From the NCBI GenBank assembly GCA_003116995.1, contig BDSL01000018.1, positions 124,001-188,000 of the forward strand: a stretch of 64,000 nucleotides of DNA. Reading direction: 5' to 3'. Every line of letters begins with the position of its first letter. Position 1 is the first letter of the stretch. Shown here piece after piece: positions 45,701-56,300 of the stretch. This DNA comes from Yamagishiella unicocca (lineage: Eukaryota; Chlorophyta; Chlorophyceae; Chlamydomonadales; Volvocaceae). The position numbers were made by a program, and so were the translations under genes. The notes under the pieces were generated by a model, which ran no database searches, was not told the origin of the DNA, and worked only from the letters and a program-made list of their open reading frames with translations.

Positions 45701-48586
45701 GAGCTCAGCATGCCGTATGCCACGCAGGCAGGCTGAAGTACTTCACCAGTGGCCGGCCGTGACCTAGGCTCTCAACCACCGGACCCTTGAAAGCAGACCT
45801 AGTCTAAGTAGCCCCCACCTAGGAGGCGCGGGGCAGGGCGCCCAGCGGGATGCGCGCTGTGACCGCCCGCCGCCGCGCGCCGTCCTCCCGCACATAGGCA
45901 AACTCGAAAACGCTATTGGTCTTCCATCGGCCTAGCTTCTGCACCTCCGCCCGGTCTGCGCCGCCCTGCACTAGCGCCGTGGCGCCACCGCGGCGCAGGT
46001 CGTGCGGGCAGAGGTCGTCCCGCACGCCCGCTGCCCTGCAGAGCTCGCGCAGCGTGGACCGGAACTTGCTGTACGGCAGAGCCGGGATGGTCATCGGGAA
46101 GCTCACTGCCGTCTCCTCCAGGCAGTTGTGCCGGCTGTCCACCGCGCGCAACAGTGGGCCGACATCCTCTGCCTCGGTCTCGACACTGCGCTGCGTGACG
46201 GTGCGCGGCGTGCGCTGGTACCGCCCGACCACCAGCAGCTGCTCCAGTAGGTGCACAGGGCAGCTCGGGGCGCCGATCCTACCAATTGTTACGAAAGCAC
46301 CCTTGCAGTGCTGGTCTGTCTTGCTCTTAAACAGGAAAATCTCGACCCGGTCGCTTCGGTAGCACCCAGCAGCCCCAAACGAAAGAGCGGGAAAAAATTC
46401 ATTTTCGATCAACGATGGCCACCAAGAGGCCCCGGGCCAGAAAGGCGCAATCAGAGCCATTGCGGTGTGGCACGATGCCGCGTGCGGCAAAACCCTCTTA
46501 ATCACCGACCTGCTCCGCATCTATAGCGACCGGGTCGAGGTTTTCCTGTTTAAGAGCAAGACAGACCAGCACTGCAAGGGTGCTTTCGTAACAAGCGGTA
46601 GGATCGGCGGCCCGAGCTGCCATGTGCACCTACTGGAGCAGCTGCTGGTGGTCGGGCGGTACCAGCGCACGCCGCGCACCGTCACGCAGCGCAGTGTCGA
46701 GACCGACGCAGAGGATGTCGGCCCACTGTTGCGCGCGGTGGACAGCCGGCACAACTGCCTGGAGGAGACGGCAGTGAGCTTCCCGATGACCATCCCGGCT
46801 CTGCCGTACAGCAAGTTCCGGTCCAGCCGAGCTTGGATGCGGGCAACCGGGCCTGTGTTCCTTGGTCTGAGCGGGGCAGAGTGTCGCGTGTCATTTTGCG
46901 AGCAAATAACTGGGGGACGATCAGCGGCGAACCCTTCTCTCTCTCGCGGGCCCCCCTCCCCAGTTTGTTCAGTTCACGGGTTTCCTCTCGTTCCTCCCAT
47001 TCCCTCCTTTCCCCCACCCGGAACCACCCACCCCAGGCCGCGGCTGATTCCCACGCGGCCGCGTTGACCGACGCCGACCGCGCTCTGGGGCGCAGCGGCA
47101 TCTCCAGCCTCGTGCTGGACGACGTGCTCACGCAGCTGCAGGTGTGTGTATATGTGGGGTGTGTGGGTGTGGGTGTGTGCGGGGGGGGAAGGGCTGTTGT
47201 CTTCGTGCAGGGCCGCTGACGGCGGGTGCAGCGGCGGCCCGCCGGCGTTGCGCGGCCGTCGTCGGCGCGTGTTTTGGTGGAGTCCGAGGACCGTTGGCGG
47301 CTGGAGGAAGGTTTGGGGCGTGTAGGGCACTTTCTGGTGCGGTGCTGCGCGAGTGATGGGGTTTATTCGTGTTAATCCAACTTCTGTTGGTGTCGGTGCG
47401 TGAGTGGTCTCCGCGAGGGCTTGTAGTTGCGGTCGTGAGCAGCTATTGCCGCTAAAGCCGCGCAGCAGCACATGTGGCAGCCGTAATTGGTTGGCGCGCA
47501 GCGCCGGGCGGCGGCAACGGGCGACAGGGGTGGGAATATTTCCTCTCTCGACCACCGCCCTCGACCGTCGCCGGCCGCTCCCTCCCCCTCTCCCTGGCGC
47601 CCTGCTTCGTCGGGTCCGGTCCCAGGCCTACACCGCCGACTACCTGACGGAGCTGTGCGACGACTTCGTGCTGGAGCTGAGCGCCACCAAGCCGGCGGGG
47701 GCCGCCGGGGCGCCCTCGGCGGGCGGCGGGAGGGCCACGGGCAAGGAGAAGGAGGAGATCCACAAGGTACGGCGCGCACGCTGGTTTATGTGTGAGGCCG
47801 TCTGGGGGAGTGGAGTAAGGAAGGCGGGTGCGGAAGGCCTGGGGCGGAAGACGGCGCTTGCTGGCAGCCTGTGATGTCGCCTGAGCTCCCATGCCGGTTA
47901 TCGGGCGGCATGGCCTGAGCGGCGCCCCCTCTTGACCCCGTTTCCCTGCTCCCCTTGCCCCCCACGTCCGACATCGCAAAAGGTGGTCAAGGTCCGCAAC
48001 CCAACGGACGGCTCGCTGCGGCAGCGCGATGTGCGGCAGCTGTCGGGCGGCGAGCGGCGGCGCGTGGCGCTGGCGCTGTGCCTGGGCTTTGAGGCGCTGG
48101 TGCGGCGGCGGCGGCGGCTGGTGTGCAACGTCATGGTGCTGGACGAGGTACGGTGGGCGCAGCGGCCCCAACGCTCACAGCTTGCCCCTTCCACTGACAC
48201 CAAGTAGAGCTGTGCTTTACAACAGGAGGTCCCCGCAGCAATAGCAGCAGAGCACTGGTCGCGCGGTGGTATGTTTGCTCAGCCGCGCTCTGTGATGGGC
48301 GCTGATGGCACCGCCCTCGCCCGCCCGCGCTAAACCCCGCTGTGTGTTTGACCACTGCTGCTGCTACTGCTGCTACTGCTGCTGCCACTGCGGATGCTGC
48401 TACCGCCAGGTTTTGCAGCAGCTGGACAACACGGGCTGTGAGCTGGTGGCGGGGGTGCTGCGCGACCTGCCGCACGCCAGCGTGCTGGTGGTGGGGCAGA
48501 CCAACAGCAGCGTAACCTCCAACTTCGACTTGATGGACGTCGTGGTCAAGGAGGGGGGCGCCGCCCATGTGCGCATTGCGGCATAG
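33757..48586 (+). CDS. fused SbcD/Mre11-like nuclease and SbcC/Rad50-like ATPase
   Basis: Twenty-six exons join in phase to 1636 residues: 33757-34645, 35050-35108, 35275-35328, 35998-36210, 36587-36736, 36844-37240, 37598-37896, 38579-38725, 39183-39302, 39719-39793, 40113-40196, 40489-40539, 40803-40979, 41296-41481, 41783-41983, 42364-42740, 42953-43025, 43257-43331, 43528-43580, 44101-44259, 44605-45030, 45435-45492, 47037-47141, 47626-47766, 47983-48147, 48410-48586. After an Ala/Ser-rich, possibly organelle-targeting N-terminus comes a calcineurin-like phosphoesterase: FSDLHV (264-266), GDFWDRRG (297-304), VGNHDQ (330-333), FLHAD (H402), SGHYH (434-437). From about 670 an SMC/Rad50-type ATPase follows: DSNGSGKTS (710-718), FFGQND Q-loop, Ala/Glu-rich coiled coils with CDRCRQPIS hook (1156-1164), QLSGGERRR and MVLDE. 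Expected role: DNA-end or hairpin processing. Start context GCAAACATGG; an in-frame ATG at 33664 is possible. Confidence 0.88.
35351..35418 (+). repeat. intronic dispersed repeat, family B, diverged copy
   Basis: In intron 3 of the SbcD-SbcC gene: AGACCCCGTTACACGGCATA followed by AAATAACCGTTTACGCG. The head resembles ACCCGGTTACACGACATGGG seen at 58441 and 43636. Confidence 0.55.
35893..35975 (-). repeat. intronic dispersed repeat, family C
   Basis: Read on the minus strand it contains GAGGGAAACCCGTGGATG, a run of CGAAAAACCCGTTTG and the tail GAGATGCATGCTGGAGAAC. It lies in intron 3 of the SbcD-SbcC gene, antisense to it. Full-length relatives are at 61186-61262; partial ones at 39804, 40340 and 57846. 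Confidence 0.75.
37943..38105. repeat. direct repeats flanking a family B copy
   Basis: A block of about 40 bp (GAAAGAGGAGTTCGGTGGAT then GGACCAAGGAGCAGGTG) occurs at about 37949-37986 and again at about 38067-38104. Between them, at 38001-38057, lies a family B element (ACCGTTTTACGCGACGGGAC, GATAGTTGGCGCATAGTC). All are in intron 7 of the SbcD-SbcC gene. Confidence 0.8.
38496..38570 (-). repeat. intronic dispersed repeat, family A copy 3
   Basis: Reverse orientation relative to 13100-13200: GGACCGTCACCTTCACCG, GGTTTGTCGGCCGTGGATTC, then TTCCCTGATCAAACCCCCC running straight into the 3' splice site (AG at 38577-38578) of exon 8 of the SbcD-SbcC gene. Confidence 0.8.
39804..39885 (+). repeat. 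intronic dispersed repeat, family C, diverged
   Basis: AAGGAAAACCCCCGTACG, GGAGACCGTTTAGG and the tail GGAGATGCACGCTGGAGAAC match family C in order, though the middle is diverged. It sits just after the exon 10 donor of the SbcD-SbcC gene. Confidence 0.6.
40340..40392 (-). repeat. intronic dispersed repeat, family C, partial
   Basis: The reverse strand reads GGGTTTCGAGGAAGACCCGT then GGATGCGAGAAAAAACCGTT, nearly identical to the head of the copy at 61186 but lacking the tail. It is in intron 11 of the SbcD-SbcC gene. Confidence 0.75.
42541..42620 (+). repeat. 9-bp coding repeat (His-Asn-Gly)n
   Basis: About eight copies of CACAACGGT within exon 16 of the SbcD-SbcC gene encode His-Asn-Gly triplets shortly before the CDRC hook. 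The period keeps the frame, so copy-number change would only alter linker length. Confidence 0.85.
43634..43700 (+). repeat. intronic dispersed repeat, family B
   Basis: AGACCCGATTACACGACATG, GTAGAGTAGCTGTCGCATTG and TCTTCGGAGAC in intron 19 of the SbcD-SbcC gene, same orientation as the gene; closest relative at 58440-58500. Confidence 0.8.
46056..46354 (-). repeat. left arm of about 300-bp inverted repeat
   Basis: This block is the reverse complement of 46522-46821 with only scattered mismatches (for example ACAATTGGTAGG against ACAAGCGGTAGG). The loop between the arms is about 167 bp. Confidence 0.85.
46522..46821 (+). repeat. right arm of about 300-bp inverted repeat
   Basis: Partner of 46056-46354. 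Transcription through this intron would give a pre-mRNA able to fold into a long near-perfect hairpin. Confidence 0.85.
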
Positions 48587-50123
48587 GGGTGACTGGGGCT
48601 GGCGGGTCGGGGCGCTGGTATGATGCCCTCGTTGCAAAGCGGGGGGGGGGCGTGGTGGTTTTGCAACAGGAGTTACAGCAGGAGTTACAGCAGGAGTTAC
48701 AGCAGGAGTTACAACCGGAGTTACAGCAGGAGTTACAGCAGGAGGTGCGCCAGGAGTTGCACCAGGAACAGAGGATGTGTAGGAGGGGCTGTGAGGTAGC
48801 GAGTGATATTTTCCCGCGTTTGTTGGGAATGCAGACCTGCTCGGGTAGCTGGCTGCGCTGCTAGGGGCCCGTGGGTCCATATGCAAGTTATGGGCAGTAG
48901 CAATCCAATTGGAATGTTTTAAACTGAGTTTTATCAAATGCTTGGTACGGTATGCTCATTGGCTGCCATGCGCGTGCGTGACGACCGGGAAGCCGGAAAA
49001 CAGTCGGAACATTAGCGGCTAGTTGTTTTGCAAAATATGGAACGCTAGTGTTATAAGGATGAAGTGCACACGCAAAACGTACAGCAACCTTTGCAAGTCA
49101 GAGTTGCGGCTTGGACAGTGGCGCCATTGTCCAGGAATACCGGACGGAGGCCCCTTTTGCTTAGCTTCTATGGAATTTATGATGTTATGACCTCCGTATG
49201 GTTAGCGTTATACGGTTTTGTGTTTATGCAATATGAGTCCCACTGGGTCTCTGGCGATTCATGTCTTCAGCGAGAGTAACCTCCCATTACAGGGAAATAA
49301 ACATGACACGGCATACACAATACACGTTAGACATATTGTGTAGCAGTAGGTCATGTGCTGCAGTCATTTACTTCGCCGTTCGACAAGGCCCACCGAGACC
49401 GCAGACCGTGTACGAAGCGTTCTACCAGCAAATAAGACATCGCTTGTAAACTAAGCAGCGCATACGCTGCGCCCTAAAGTTTCGCCGGCTTGCGACATGT
49501 CCGGGCATGCGACTTGACCCGCGTTGGAGAGTGACGGTCCCAGCATGTTCTTGCAATGTCACGTTATAGGTCAATACCTACTGATGTGTAAAAAGGACGG
49601 TCAACATGATGGCTCAATACGTAAGGGGAAAAACATTATGCGCCCTCCCTGGAGAGCTGGCACACTGGGGGGAGACGCTCCCTTCTCTTTTCCAATAGTC
49701 CAACCTCCTCCAAAAAACGTACGACCTGTGCTACTTCTTTCATACCAGACCTTGACACCAGTTCCTCTTGTTGCGAACGCACACTTGCACTTTGACGGCC
49801 AGCACCAACAACCCGACCAGCCGGCGATGCAGGCCCCGTCCGTTACCTAGGCCGGCAGGGCGCTCAGCTGCGCCTTTCCAGTGAGGGCCAGAGGAGCGGC
49901 TGCCAGGATGACGGCGAGGAGACGGTAGCCCGGGTTCATGGTCGTCCTGGCAGTGCTCAGGCTTCCACTCCGGCTCATATCGCGCCTTTGCGCTTGGTGG
50001 CTACGTATAGACCTCAAAACAGCAGAGCACCTCAGGCGTCATGATAGAGGGGCTCTGCCTCCGCCGCAGCAACACGACGTGAGGCAGGAGCCCAGCAACT
50101 CGACTCCTCGCCATCAGGCCACC
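48587..50123. other. intergenic region with 12-bp minisatellite
   Basis: About 1.5 kb between two plus-strand genes. The first part is the 3' UTR of the SbcD-SbcC gene, with a tandem array at 48663-48770; TGTAA motifs occur near 49445 and 49584. The rest is AT-richer with no recognisable gene. An ORF extension of the phosphodiesterase runs back to an ATG at 49938. Confidence 0.5.
48663..48770. repeat. 12-bp minisatellite in 3' UTR
   Basis: About eight units of CAGGAGTTACAG with late degenerate copies, starting about 75 bases after the SbcD-SbcC stop codon. Confidence 0.85.
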
Positions 50124-51937
50124 ATGAACGGCGGAGCTCCGGCGGGGCCTCACGCCAACCACGTCGCGGACCAGGATGAGAATGCTTCCAGCTCGAACCG
50201 GCAAAGGCCGGGCCTTGTTTATGACAAGTACGCTAGCCAGCGGCAGGCCTGGTGCGACGCCATCCGCGACCAGGTCCGCATCGCCTCCACGTTTTGTTGA
50301 TCGGCACCGAGGCCCGTGGTTGCCCACCGCCTCTCGCATTCTGCCTTCTGAAATCTCTCTGTGCTTCTATGACAGACGCACGCATGGAACTTCAACGCGT
50401 TCGAGCTGTATACTAGGACGCATGGGAACCCGCTGGTTACCATCACCGTCACTCTGCTCGAAACTTACGAGCTGCTGGTAAGCTCCGCCCATTCGACGGG
50501 CCATACATTTTCCACCCATTGACGTCATCCGGGGCTTGAATGCAGGACGGCTGGATGCTGGACCGCGCCAAAGTCGTCAATTTCTTGTTGCGGGTCGAGC
50601 AGGAATACAACCCCAACTCGTATCACAACAACACGCACGCGTCGGACGTCACGCAGACAGCGGCGGTGATCTTGGAGAGCTTCAAGAAGCAAGTAAAGCA
50701 GATCTCGAAGCTCGAGTACTTTAGCATCATCATCGCCTCCGCAGTGCATGACCTCGGGCACCTGGGCGTCAACAACGACTTCCTCATTAACAGCCGGCAT
50801 CCACGAGCCACTATGTACAATGACAAGTCGGTTAACGAGAATTTCCATATCGCACGGGCGTTTGCTATCGCTCGGGAGTCCCCAGACTTGGACATCTTCA
50901 GCGGGTTCAGCGTGGAGGACCAGAAGCAAGTAGGTTCCACAATTGCATCATTGCAGCGCTGTCCATGACGTACTCGGTGTTAGGTATGATAGTCGGGTTT
51001 GCGGGCTGCGCTGCAGATACGGAAGCTCATGGTCGAGACGGTGCTGTCGACGGACATGGCGGTGCACTTCGACCTGCTAAACCGGTTCACGACCCAGGTG
51101 GACGCAAAGCCGGACCTCAGCGAGTGGACGGACCGCACGCTATTGTATCAGATGCTGGTGCATTTAGCGGACATCGCAAACCCGTCGCGGCCATTCCACC
51201 TCGCGCGGGGCTGGGCAGAGCGGGTGATTGAGGAGTTCTGCGACCAGGTGCGAGCTTTAGCCCGATATTGAGGTTGAGAGGAAGATTTCTGACGGTCGGT
51301 ACTTCGCGCGCGCTGCAGGGCGACCGCGAGGCCGCGATTGGCCTGCCTGTCTCGGCAATGTGCAATCGAGCGACTATGAACATGCCGCGCGCGCAGCTCG
51401 GCTTCATCAACATCTTCCTGAAGGTGCGCTTGCGAAAAGCATCATGACCTTGAGCGAAATCGTGAGGCATCCGGCATTAACAACCCTAAGGCCGGACGGC
51501 CGCCAAGTTCCTAGTGCACACTTTGTTCCAATGTATCTTTATTACAGCATTAAAGTCGTGGTGCCGCTGAAGCTTCTATCGCGCACTGACGCGCGTACCT
51601 TGGCACGCCGCACGCTGGAAAACCGCCCAATAAGCATTGTCGCACTTGTTTCTTGCAGCCCACCCTGACCTGCTTCGAGCGGGCAGCGCCGGAGTTCGTG
51701 AAGATGGCGTTGGAGCACCTCGATTTGACCATCAGAGAATGGTCGGCCCTGGACGCGGCGGGGCTTGTGCTCCCGCCGCACCTGATGCCGCAGCCAGCGC
51801 AGCAGCACGGCGGTGCAGGCGACCAGGGGCAGCCGCAGCAGGCGCAAGGGCAGGGGCAGCAGCGGGCACCAGTGCCGCCACAGCCGCAGGCGCCATTTCC
51901 AACAACGGACAGGCAGCTGCCGTTGCGCACCCCCTGA
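50124..51937 (+). CDS. class I 3',5'-cyclic nucleotide phosphodiesterase
   Basis: Six exons (50124-50273, 50376-50477, 50546-50929, 51017-51247, 51319-51423, 51659-51937) join in phase to 416 residues. It hydrolyses cAMP and/or cGMP to 5'-AMP/GMP. The catalytic domain (about 53-345) has all metal ligands of the HD-type fold: YHNNTHASD (H111, H115), SAVHDLGHLGVNN (H152, D153, H156), VHLADIANPSRP (D264), and the purine-binding Gln in AQLGFINIF (Q315). The C-terminal tail is Gln/Pro-rich. Start uncertainty: ATG at 50124 has a strong context (GCCACCATGA), but the frame is open to an ATG at 49938, which would add 62 residues starting with a hydrophobic, Arg-containing stretch (MVVLAVLRLPLRLISRL) that could be a membrane anchor. 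No GAF domain or transmembrane bundle is visible. Substrate preference cannot be read from the sequence. Confidence 0.9.
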
Positions 51938-53368
51938 GCGCGCGCCTTGTAGCAATTGGCGAGAGCTTATCGCAGTTCGGCCGCCGGGACGGCGGCTGAA
52001 ACTCGCCTTTCCCAGCAACGGAATTTCTCGGCGCTGGCGGGACCTAACGCCGCTATGCTCGGAAGAGTGGGCTCGGGAGCTGCAGGCAGGTTGTGTACCA
52101 GGTGCCAGGAGCGCGTCTTGTACACCAGGTGCACTCACGAGTTTGAACTGTAGGTGCTGGGTATGGGTCTGGGGTACCCAGGGGGAATGAGGCTTGCACT
52201 CCGTGGGGCGGCCGCTCGGGAACATGCTTCCCCTCAACTGTGCGTGACGTGGCTGTCGTTGCTATGTTTGAGGAATGAGAGCGGACTGGCTGCGTGCGAC
52301 GCGCGTGATCAGGGCTATGGGTGCTCAGTACGGCTCTCAAGAGGGCAAGCAATGTATCAAGACGGGTTATGCTGCCGTGGCGCTTTCAAGTGCCCGGCAC
52401 TGGGGCATTGGCGGTGTACGCCGCGCGCCGGAAGCAAGCATGACGGAAACTTGGGTCTTGCGGCACCGCCATTGTCCAGGCCTTTGCGGTAGGCTAGGCC
52501 GCAATGAACGATCACCTCCTCAGACAGCGAGGGCAAATGGGCTTTGGCACCATGCTTGGCTCTGAGCTGTCATTTAGTACTGGATGTGGGATGTGTCGGT
52601 TGTAGGGAAAAAGGGGGTCAGAGAATGACGGTTCCTGTCCTAACGTGATATGCGGGTGCTCATGGCTGTTACGGCTGCCATGAAGGATTTGTCGGAGGTT
52701 CAGTGTGGGTTGTGGATGGTGGCGCTTCCCTTACCAGAGTATATGAGCGAACACGCGTTTGCGCTGTGTTGCGCGCGGTTGATTACCAGCCGGTTCGCTT
52801 TAGAGGCCTCAGGGCTGCTGCATGGGCATCCATGGTGTCGAGCGTTGCGCGCAGAGCCTTGTAAGACTCTCGCATGCTGCTTCGTTATGCTTGGCCTCTA
52901 TGCCGTTGCCTGAGGAGGGGCGGCTGCGGCATTGATAAGCTTGAGCGAAGCTGTATGGGATTCGTGCGTAGCAGAGAGCCGGAGTTGGGAGTTATTGACG
53001 GTGCATACGAAACGGTGCGACCATGCTCCTCGGGAACTAGCTGGAATAACCTCGAAGGGATGGACGTGAACCCCTTCAGTCATTGTGCCAATGCCATTGT
53101 GACAAGTAAATCCAAAAGCCGATGCAACACCGCGCTAATATGCACCAGTTACTATTACGACTTTCTTGCGGCTGCTCAAGTGCTACACCGCCATGGCGTC
53201 GCGTGATGTACGCACGACGATAGCCCTCTTGCATTGCTGACTAATATTACCACACGACGTATTTGCATTGTATATTTGAGGAGGTTACAGGGCAGCTCCG
53301 AGCGCGCTCAAATTGAACATCCTTCTCTTTATCATACACATCGATTCACCCCTAACTAGTGCAGTCTT
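51938..53368. other. convergent intergenic region
   Basis: About 1.4 kb between the 3' end of the phosphodiesterase gene (+) and that of the unknown minus-strand gene. A TGTAA at about 52859 could end the phosphodiesterase transcript. No further gene was recognised. Confidence 0.45.
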
Positions 53369-56300
53369 TCAGCCGATGCAATGCACAGCGGATGTCCCAC
53401 CAGCCTTCGCCCATGCGCTTGGCACATGCTGGCCTGACGCGTCCGAATCCTCGGGGATTACACCCTGCGTGTCAAAAGGGCATGTAACAGCAAACGCGCT
53501 CAAGCAGTTGTGTCTTGTTGCTGTGGCGAACAGCAACGGCCGGTTCCATAGCTGCAGCGCGTACGCCACGACTTCGATCGCAGCGTTCGCGGGTAAGGCA
53601 CGCGATCCCACTTCGCACGCGCCGCAGCCGAGTGCCGCTCGCCGCCAGACCGTGCTATACCAGACACCGCGCCTCAACACAGCCCCTGATCCACCCACCA
53701 TGAGTTTTGCTTGTGCCACTGCGCTGTTAGGGTATGGAGAGGGCGAGTACGACGCTTGAGACCCTAAGGACGAGAGGCACTGCCCCGGTAACTCCGACGC
53801 TACATCATCATCGGGTGCCATCCCTGACTTTGATACCTCGACGCCCGGCGCTGACACGTGTGAAGCCAGGCGCGAACCCCCCACCATGCCGTTGTCTGCA
53901 GTTCAGGGGAAGCGGAGGCGGGGGAGGGGAGACGGGTTGCGAGCTCGTCAACGGCCGACAGACAACGACGGAGTACCGTATGTCAGGAAGTAACTATTAC
54001 GGCTATGCAGAAGTTGGCGCAACACTCCATGTTACCGTACGTTTGCAGAGGCGGGTAGCGAGGTGGGGACTCACACGTGACACAGGAGGTGCTGTAGGCC
54101 TTGGGCAGACGGTGCACCTCGGGCAGCTGCATGCCAGCATCCGAGGTGTGCTGCGGCTGCGGGCGCCCGGCCGGAGGCGCCGCCGGCGAGCCCGGGCGCG
54201 AGCCCGCACTCGGCTGCGCAGAAGGAGCCGACGAGGGACCACCGTCCCCGCTGCCGACACTGCCGTACAGCGAAACGCGAGCGGCCCCCGCGGGGATCTT
54301 CTTTGGCGGGCTGCTGGCGCCTGCGAGCGGAGGCGGCAGGCGCCGGGAAGGGTTTGGGATTTGTGGTGGGGGCTTGACTTGGTAAGCCGCGACAGGGTAA
54401 CGGATGGTGGAGAGGGCTTGACTTGTCGGCAGGTTGGGAGGTAGCTGCTGGCCCTCCGGCTGGTGGTGCAGCCTCTCTCCCGGGACGATGGCAGCACCGT
54501 CACCCCGCAGCCCTCTCCCCACCTCCAGCTGCGCAAAGCATCGCACGACGAGTACCCACACAAGCCGCGGTGCCCCCACCCCCCCACGTCGCCGGGCGCA
54601 AACACCAACCCACTAGCCGCTAGCCACCCCGCCCACCGCCCGCTGACCGCCGTCGAACCCCGCCCACCACCACCGAAATCGACTCCACCCTTTCCCCTTC
54701 CGCCCCCCGCACCCACCTGATATCGACCCTGACGCTGTTCCCCTCCGGGAGGGCGGAGACGGAGAGCGCCTCGAGCCGGTCTCCAGCCGCGAGGGCGAGC
54801 CGACCTCACCCTCACCCTCAACCTCAACCGACGCAAAGTCCCCTTGCTGCTGTCGCTGTTGTTGCTGCTGTTGCTGCTGTTGGGCCGATAACGCCGGCCG
54901 CAGGGGCGACGACGCGCGCCGCTGCTCACCCCTCGCACGCGACGCCGGCTGCGTCATCACCAGTGCCATGGGCCGTACAACCATGCCCCCATCCACGTGC
55001 AGGGCTCCGCCGCTGGGGCTGCCCAGCAGCGAGGCGGTGGAGGTGGTGCGCTGGGGCAGCCCCTTGACCGGAGAGCCATCGCCGCCTCCGCAGCCGCTGC
55101 GTGACTCGGTTCGGGGTCGGGGGGGCCGTCCTACGCTGGCCTGCGCCTGCAGCTCCCCCTCCATCAGCCCCTCAACCCCCTCCTTTTCCTCCTTTTCCTC
55201 CTTTTCCTCCTTTTCCTCTTTTTCCTCTTTTTCCTCTTTTTCCTCCCTTTCCTCTTTTTCCTCCTTTTCCCCCTTTTCCCCCTTTTCCTCTCTTTCCTCC
55301 TGTTCTTCCCGTTCCTTGGTTGCCTCCAGCTGCTTGTCGAGGCTGCCGGCCCTGCCCGAGGCACTGGGGCCACTGCGCTGCAGGCTGGCGGAGCGGGAGG
55401 GGGCGCTGGAGGCCTGGATGGAGTTCTCCGCGTTGCGAAGGGAGGGGGCCACGACGGCGCGGGCGGCTGCGGCGGCGGCAGGGGGGGGAGCAGGTGGTGG
55501 TGCCGTGTGTGGTGGTGGGGTTGCAAGAAGACCCGGTTACTCGACATGGGAAGTGAAGTTGGCGGGGGGGGCTTGAGGAGAAGTCAGGGAACGCGCGTCC
55601 TGGCAGGAAGAGTGGAGAGTCAGTCCTGTTTGCCGGCTGCGATCCACACACCCCAAATCGCAGTTCGGGTGTTAGAGTCCTTTCTTTTCACGGACATCCT
55701 CCCTACTCCCCCCATGGGCGCCCTCACCGGTGACCACCGCATTGGCGATGATCTCTTGCTGCTGGAAGATGGAGCGGCGGGTGAGGCGCCGGCGCAGCGC
55801 GTCCCTCCCCGCCTGCCCCAGCCTCTTGAGGTCGTCGTCGCCGCCCACGAGGACCCGGTCGCGCTGGTGCTTGCGCGCATGCATGGCGCGGAGGGACCAC
55901 ACCGGGACCTTGAAGGACTCCTGGGGGGGGCGTGCGGCGGTACACGAGGGGGAGGGGTGGTGTGAGACCGGTGACACCAAAGGGGGCGGGGGAGGCGGGA
56001 AGGGGAGGGGGAGGGGGAGGAGGGGGAGGCGGGAGGGGTGGGGGGAGGGGGAGGGAGCCAATTGGAATCGGACAGCGGTTGGGTTGGAGCGGCCACGTCA
56101 GGGCCCCGGGGGAGCGCAGCCGTGGGGACAGAGGTGGCAGGTGGGAGAGGGGAGGTGGCACACAGACCGGTTACACGACATAGGTATAAAACGGGGAGGG
56201 GAGGGGAGGGGAGGGGAGGGGAGGGGAGGGGAGGGGAGGGGAGGGGAGGGGAGGGGAGGGGAGGGGAGGGGAGGGGAGGGGAGGGAGGGGAGGGGAGGGG

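Larger units (their letters stand above)
45819..46830. mobile_element. tyrosine-recombinase element fragment with inverted duplication, in an intron
   Basis: The minus strand (46520 to 45819) encodes a recombinase C-terminal half: FLFKSKTDQHCKG (probable catalytic Lys region), CPHDLRRGGATALV (HxxR box), KLGRWKTNS, then a candidate Tyr in FEFAYVRED. The plus strand (about 46465-46830) encodes the first part of the same sequence again, up to PALPYSKFRS, without the HxxR/Tyr half. Such enzymes belong to DIRS-like retrotransposons or Cryptons; which one cannot be told because no reverse transcriptase or terminal repeats are visible. The box-I Arg was not seen, so the copy looks incomplete and inactive. 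It lies wholly within intron 22 (45493-47036) of the SbcD-SbcC gene. Confidence 0.8.

Noticed and set aside
46465..47067. Plus-strand 200-residue frame as an intact recombinase
   Set aside because: It lacks the HxxR and Tyr half; it is the duplicated arm of the inverted repeat running into unrelated intron sequence.
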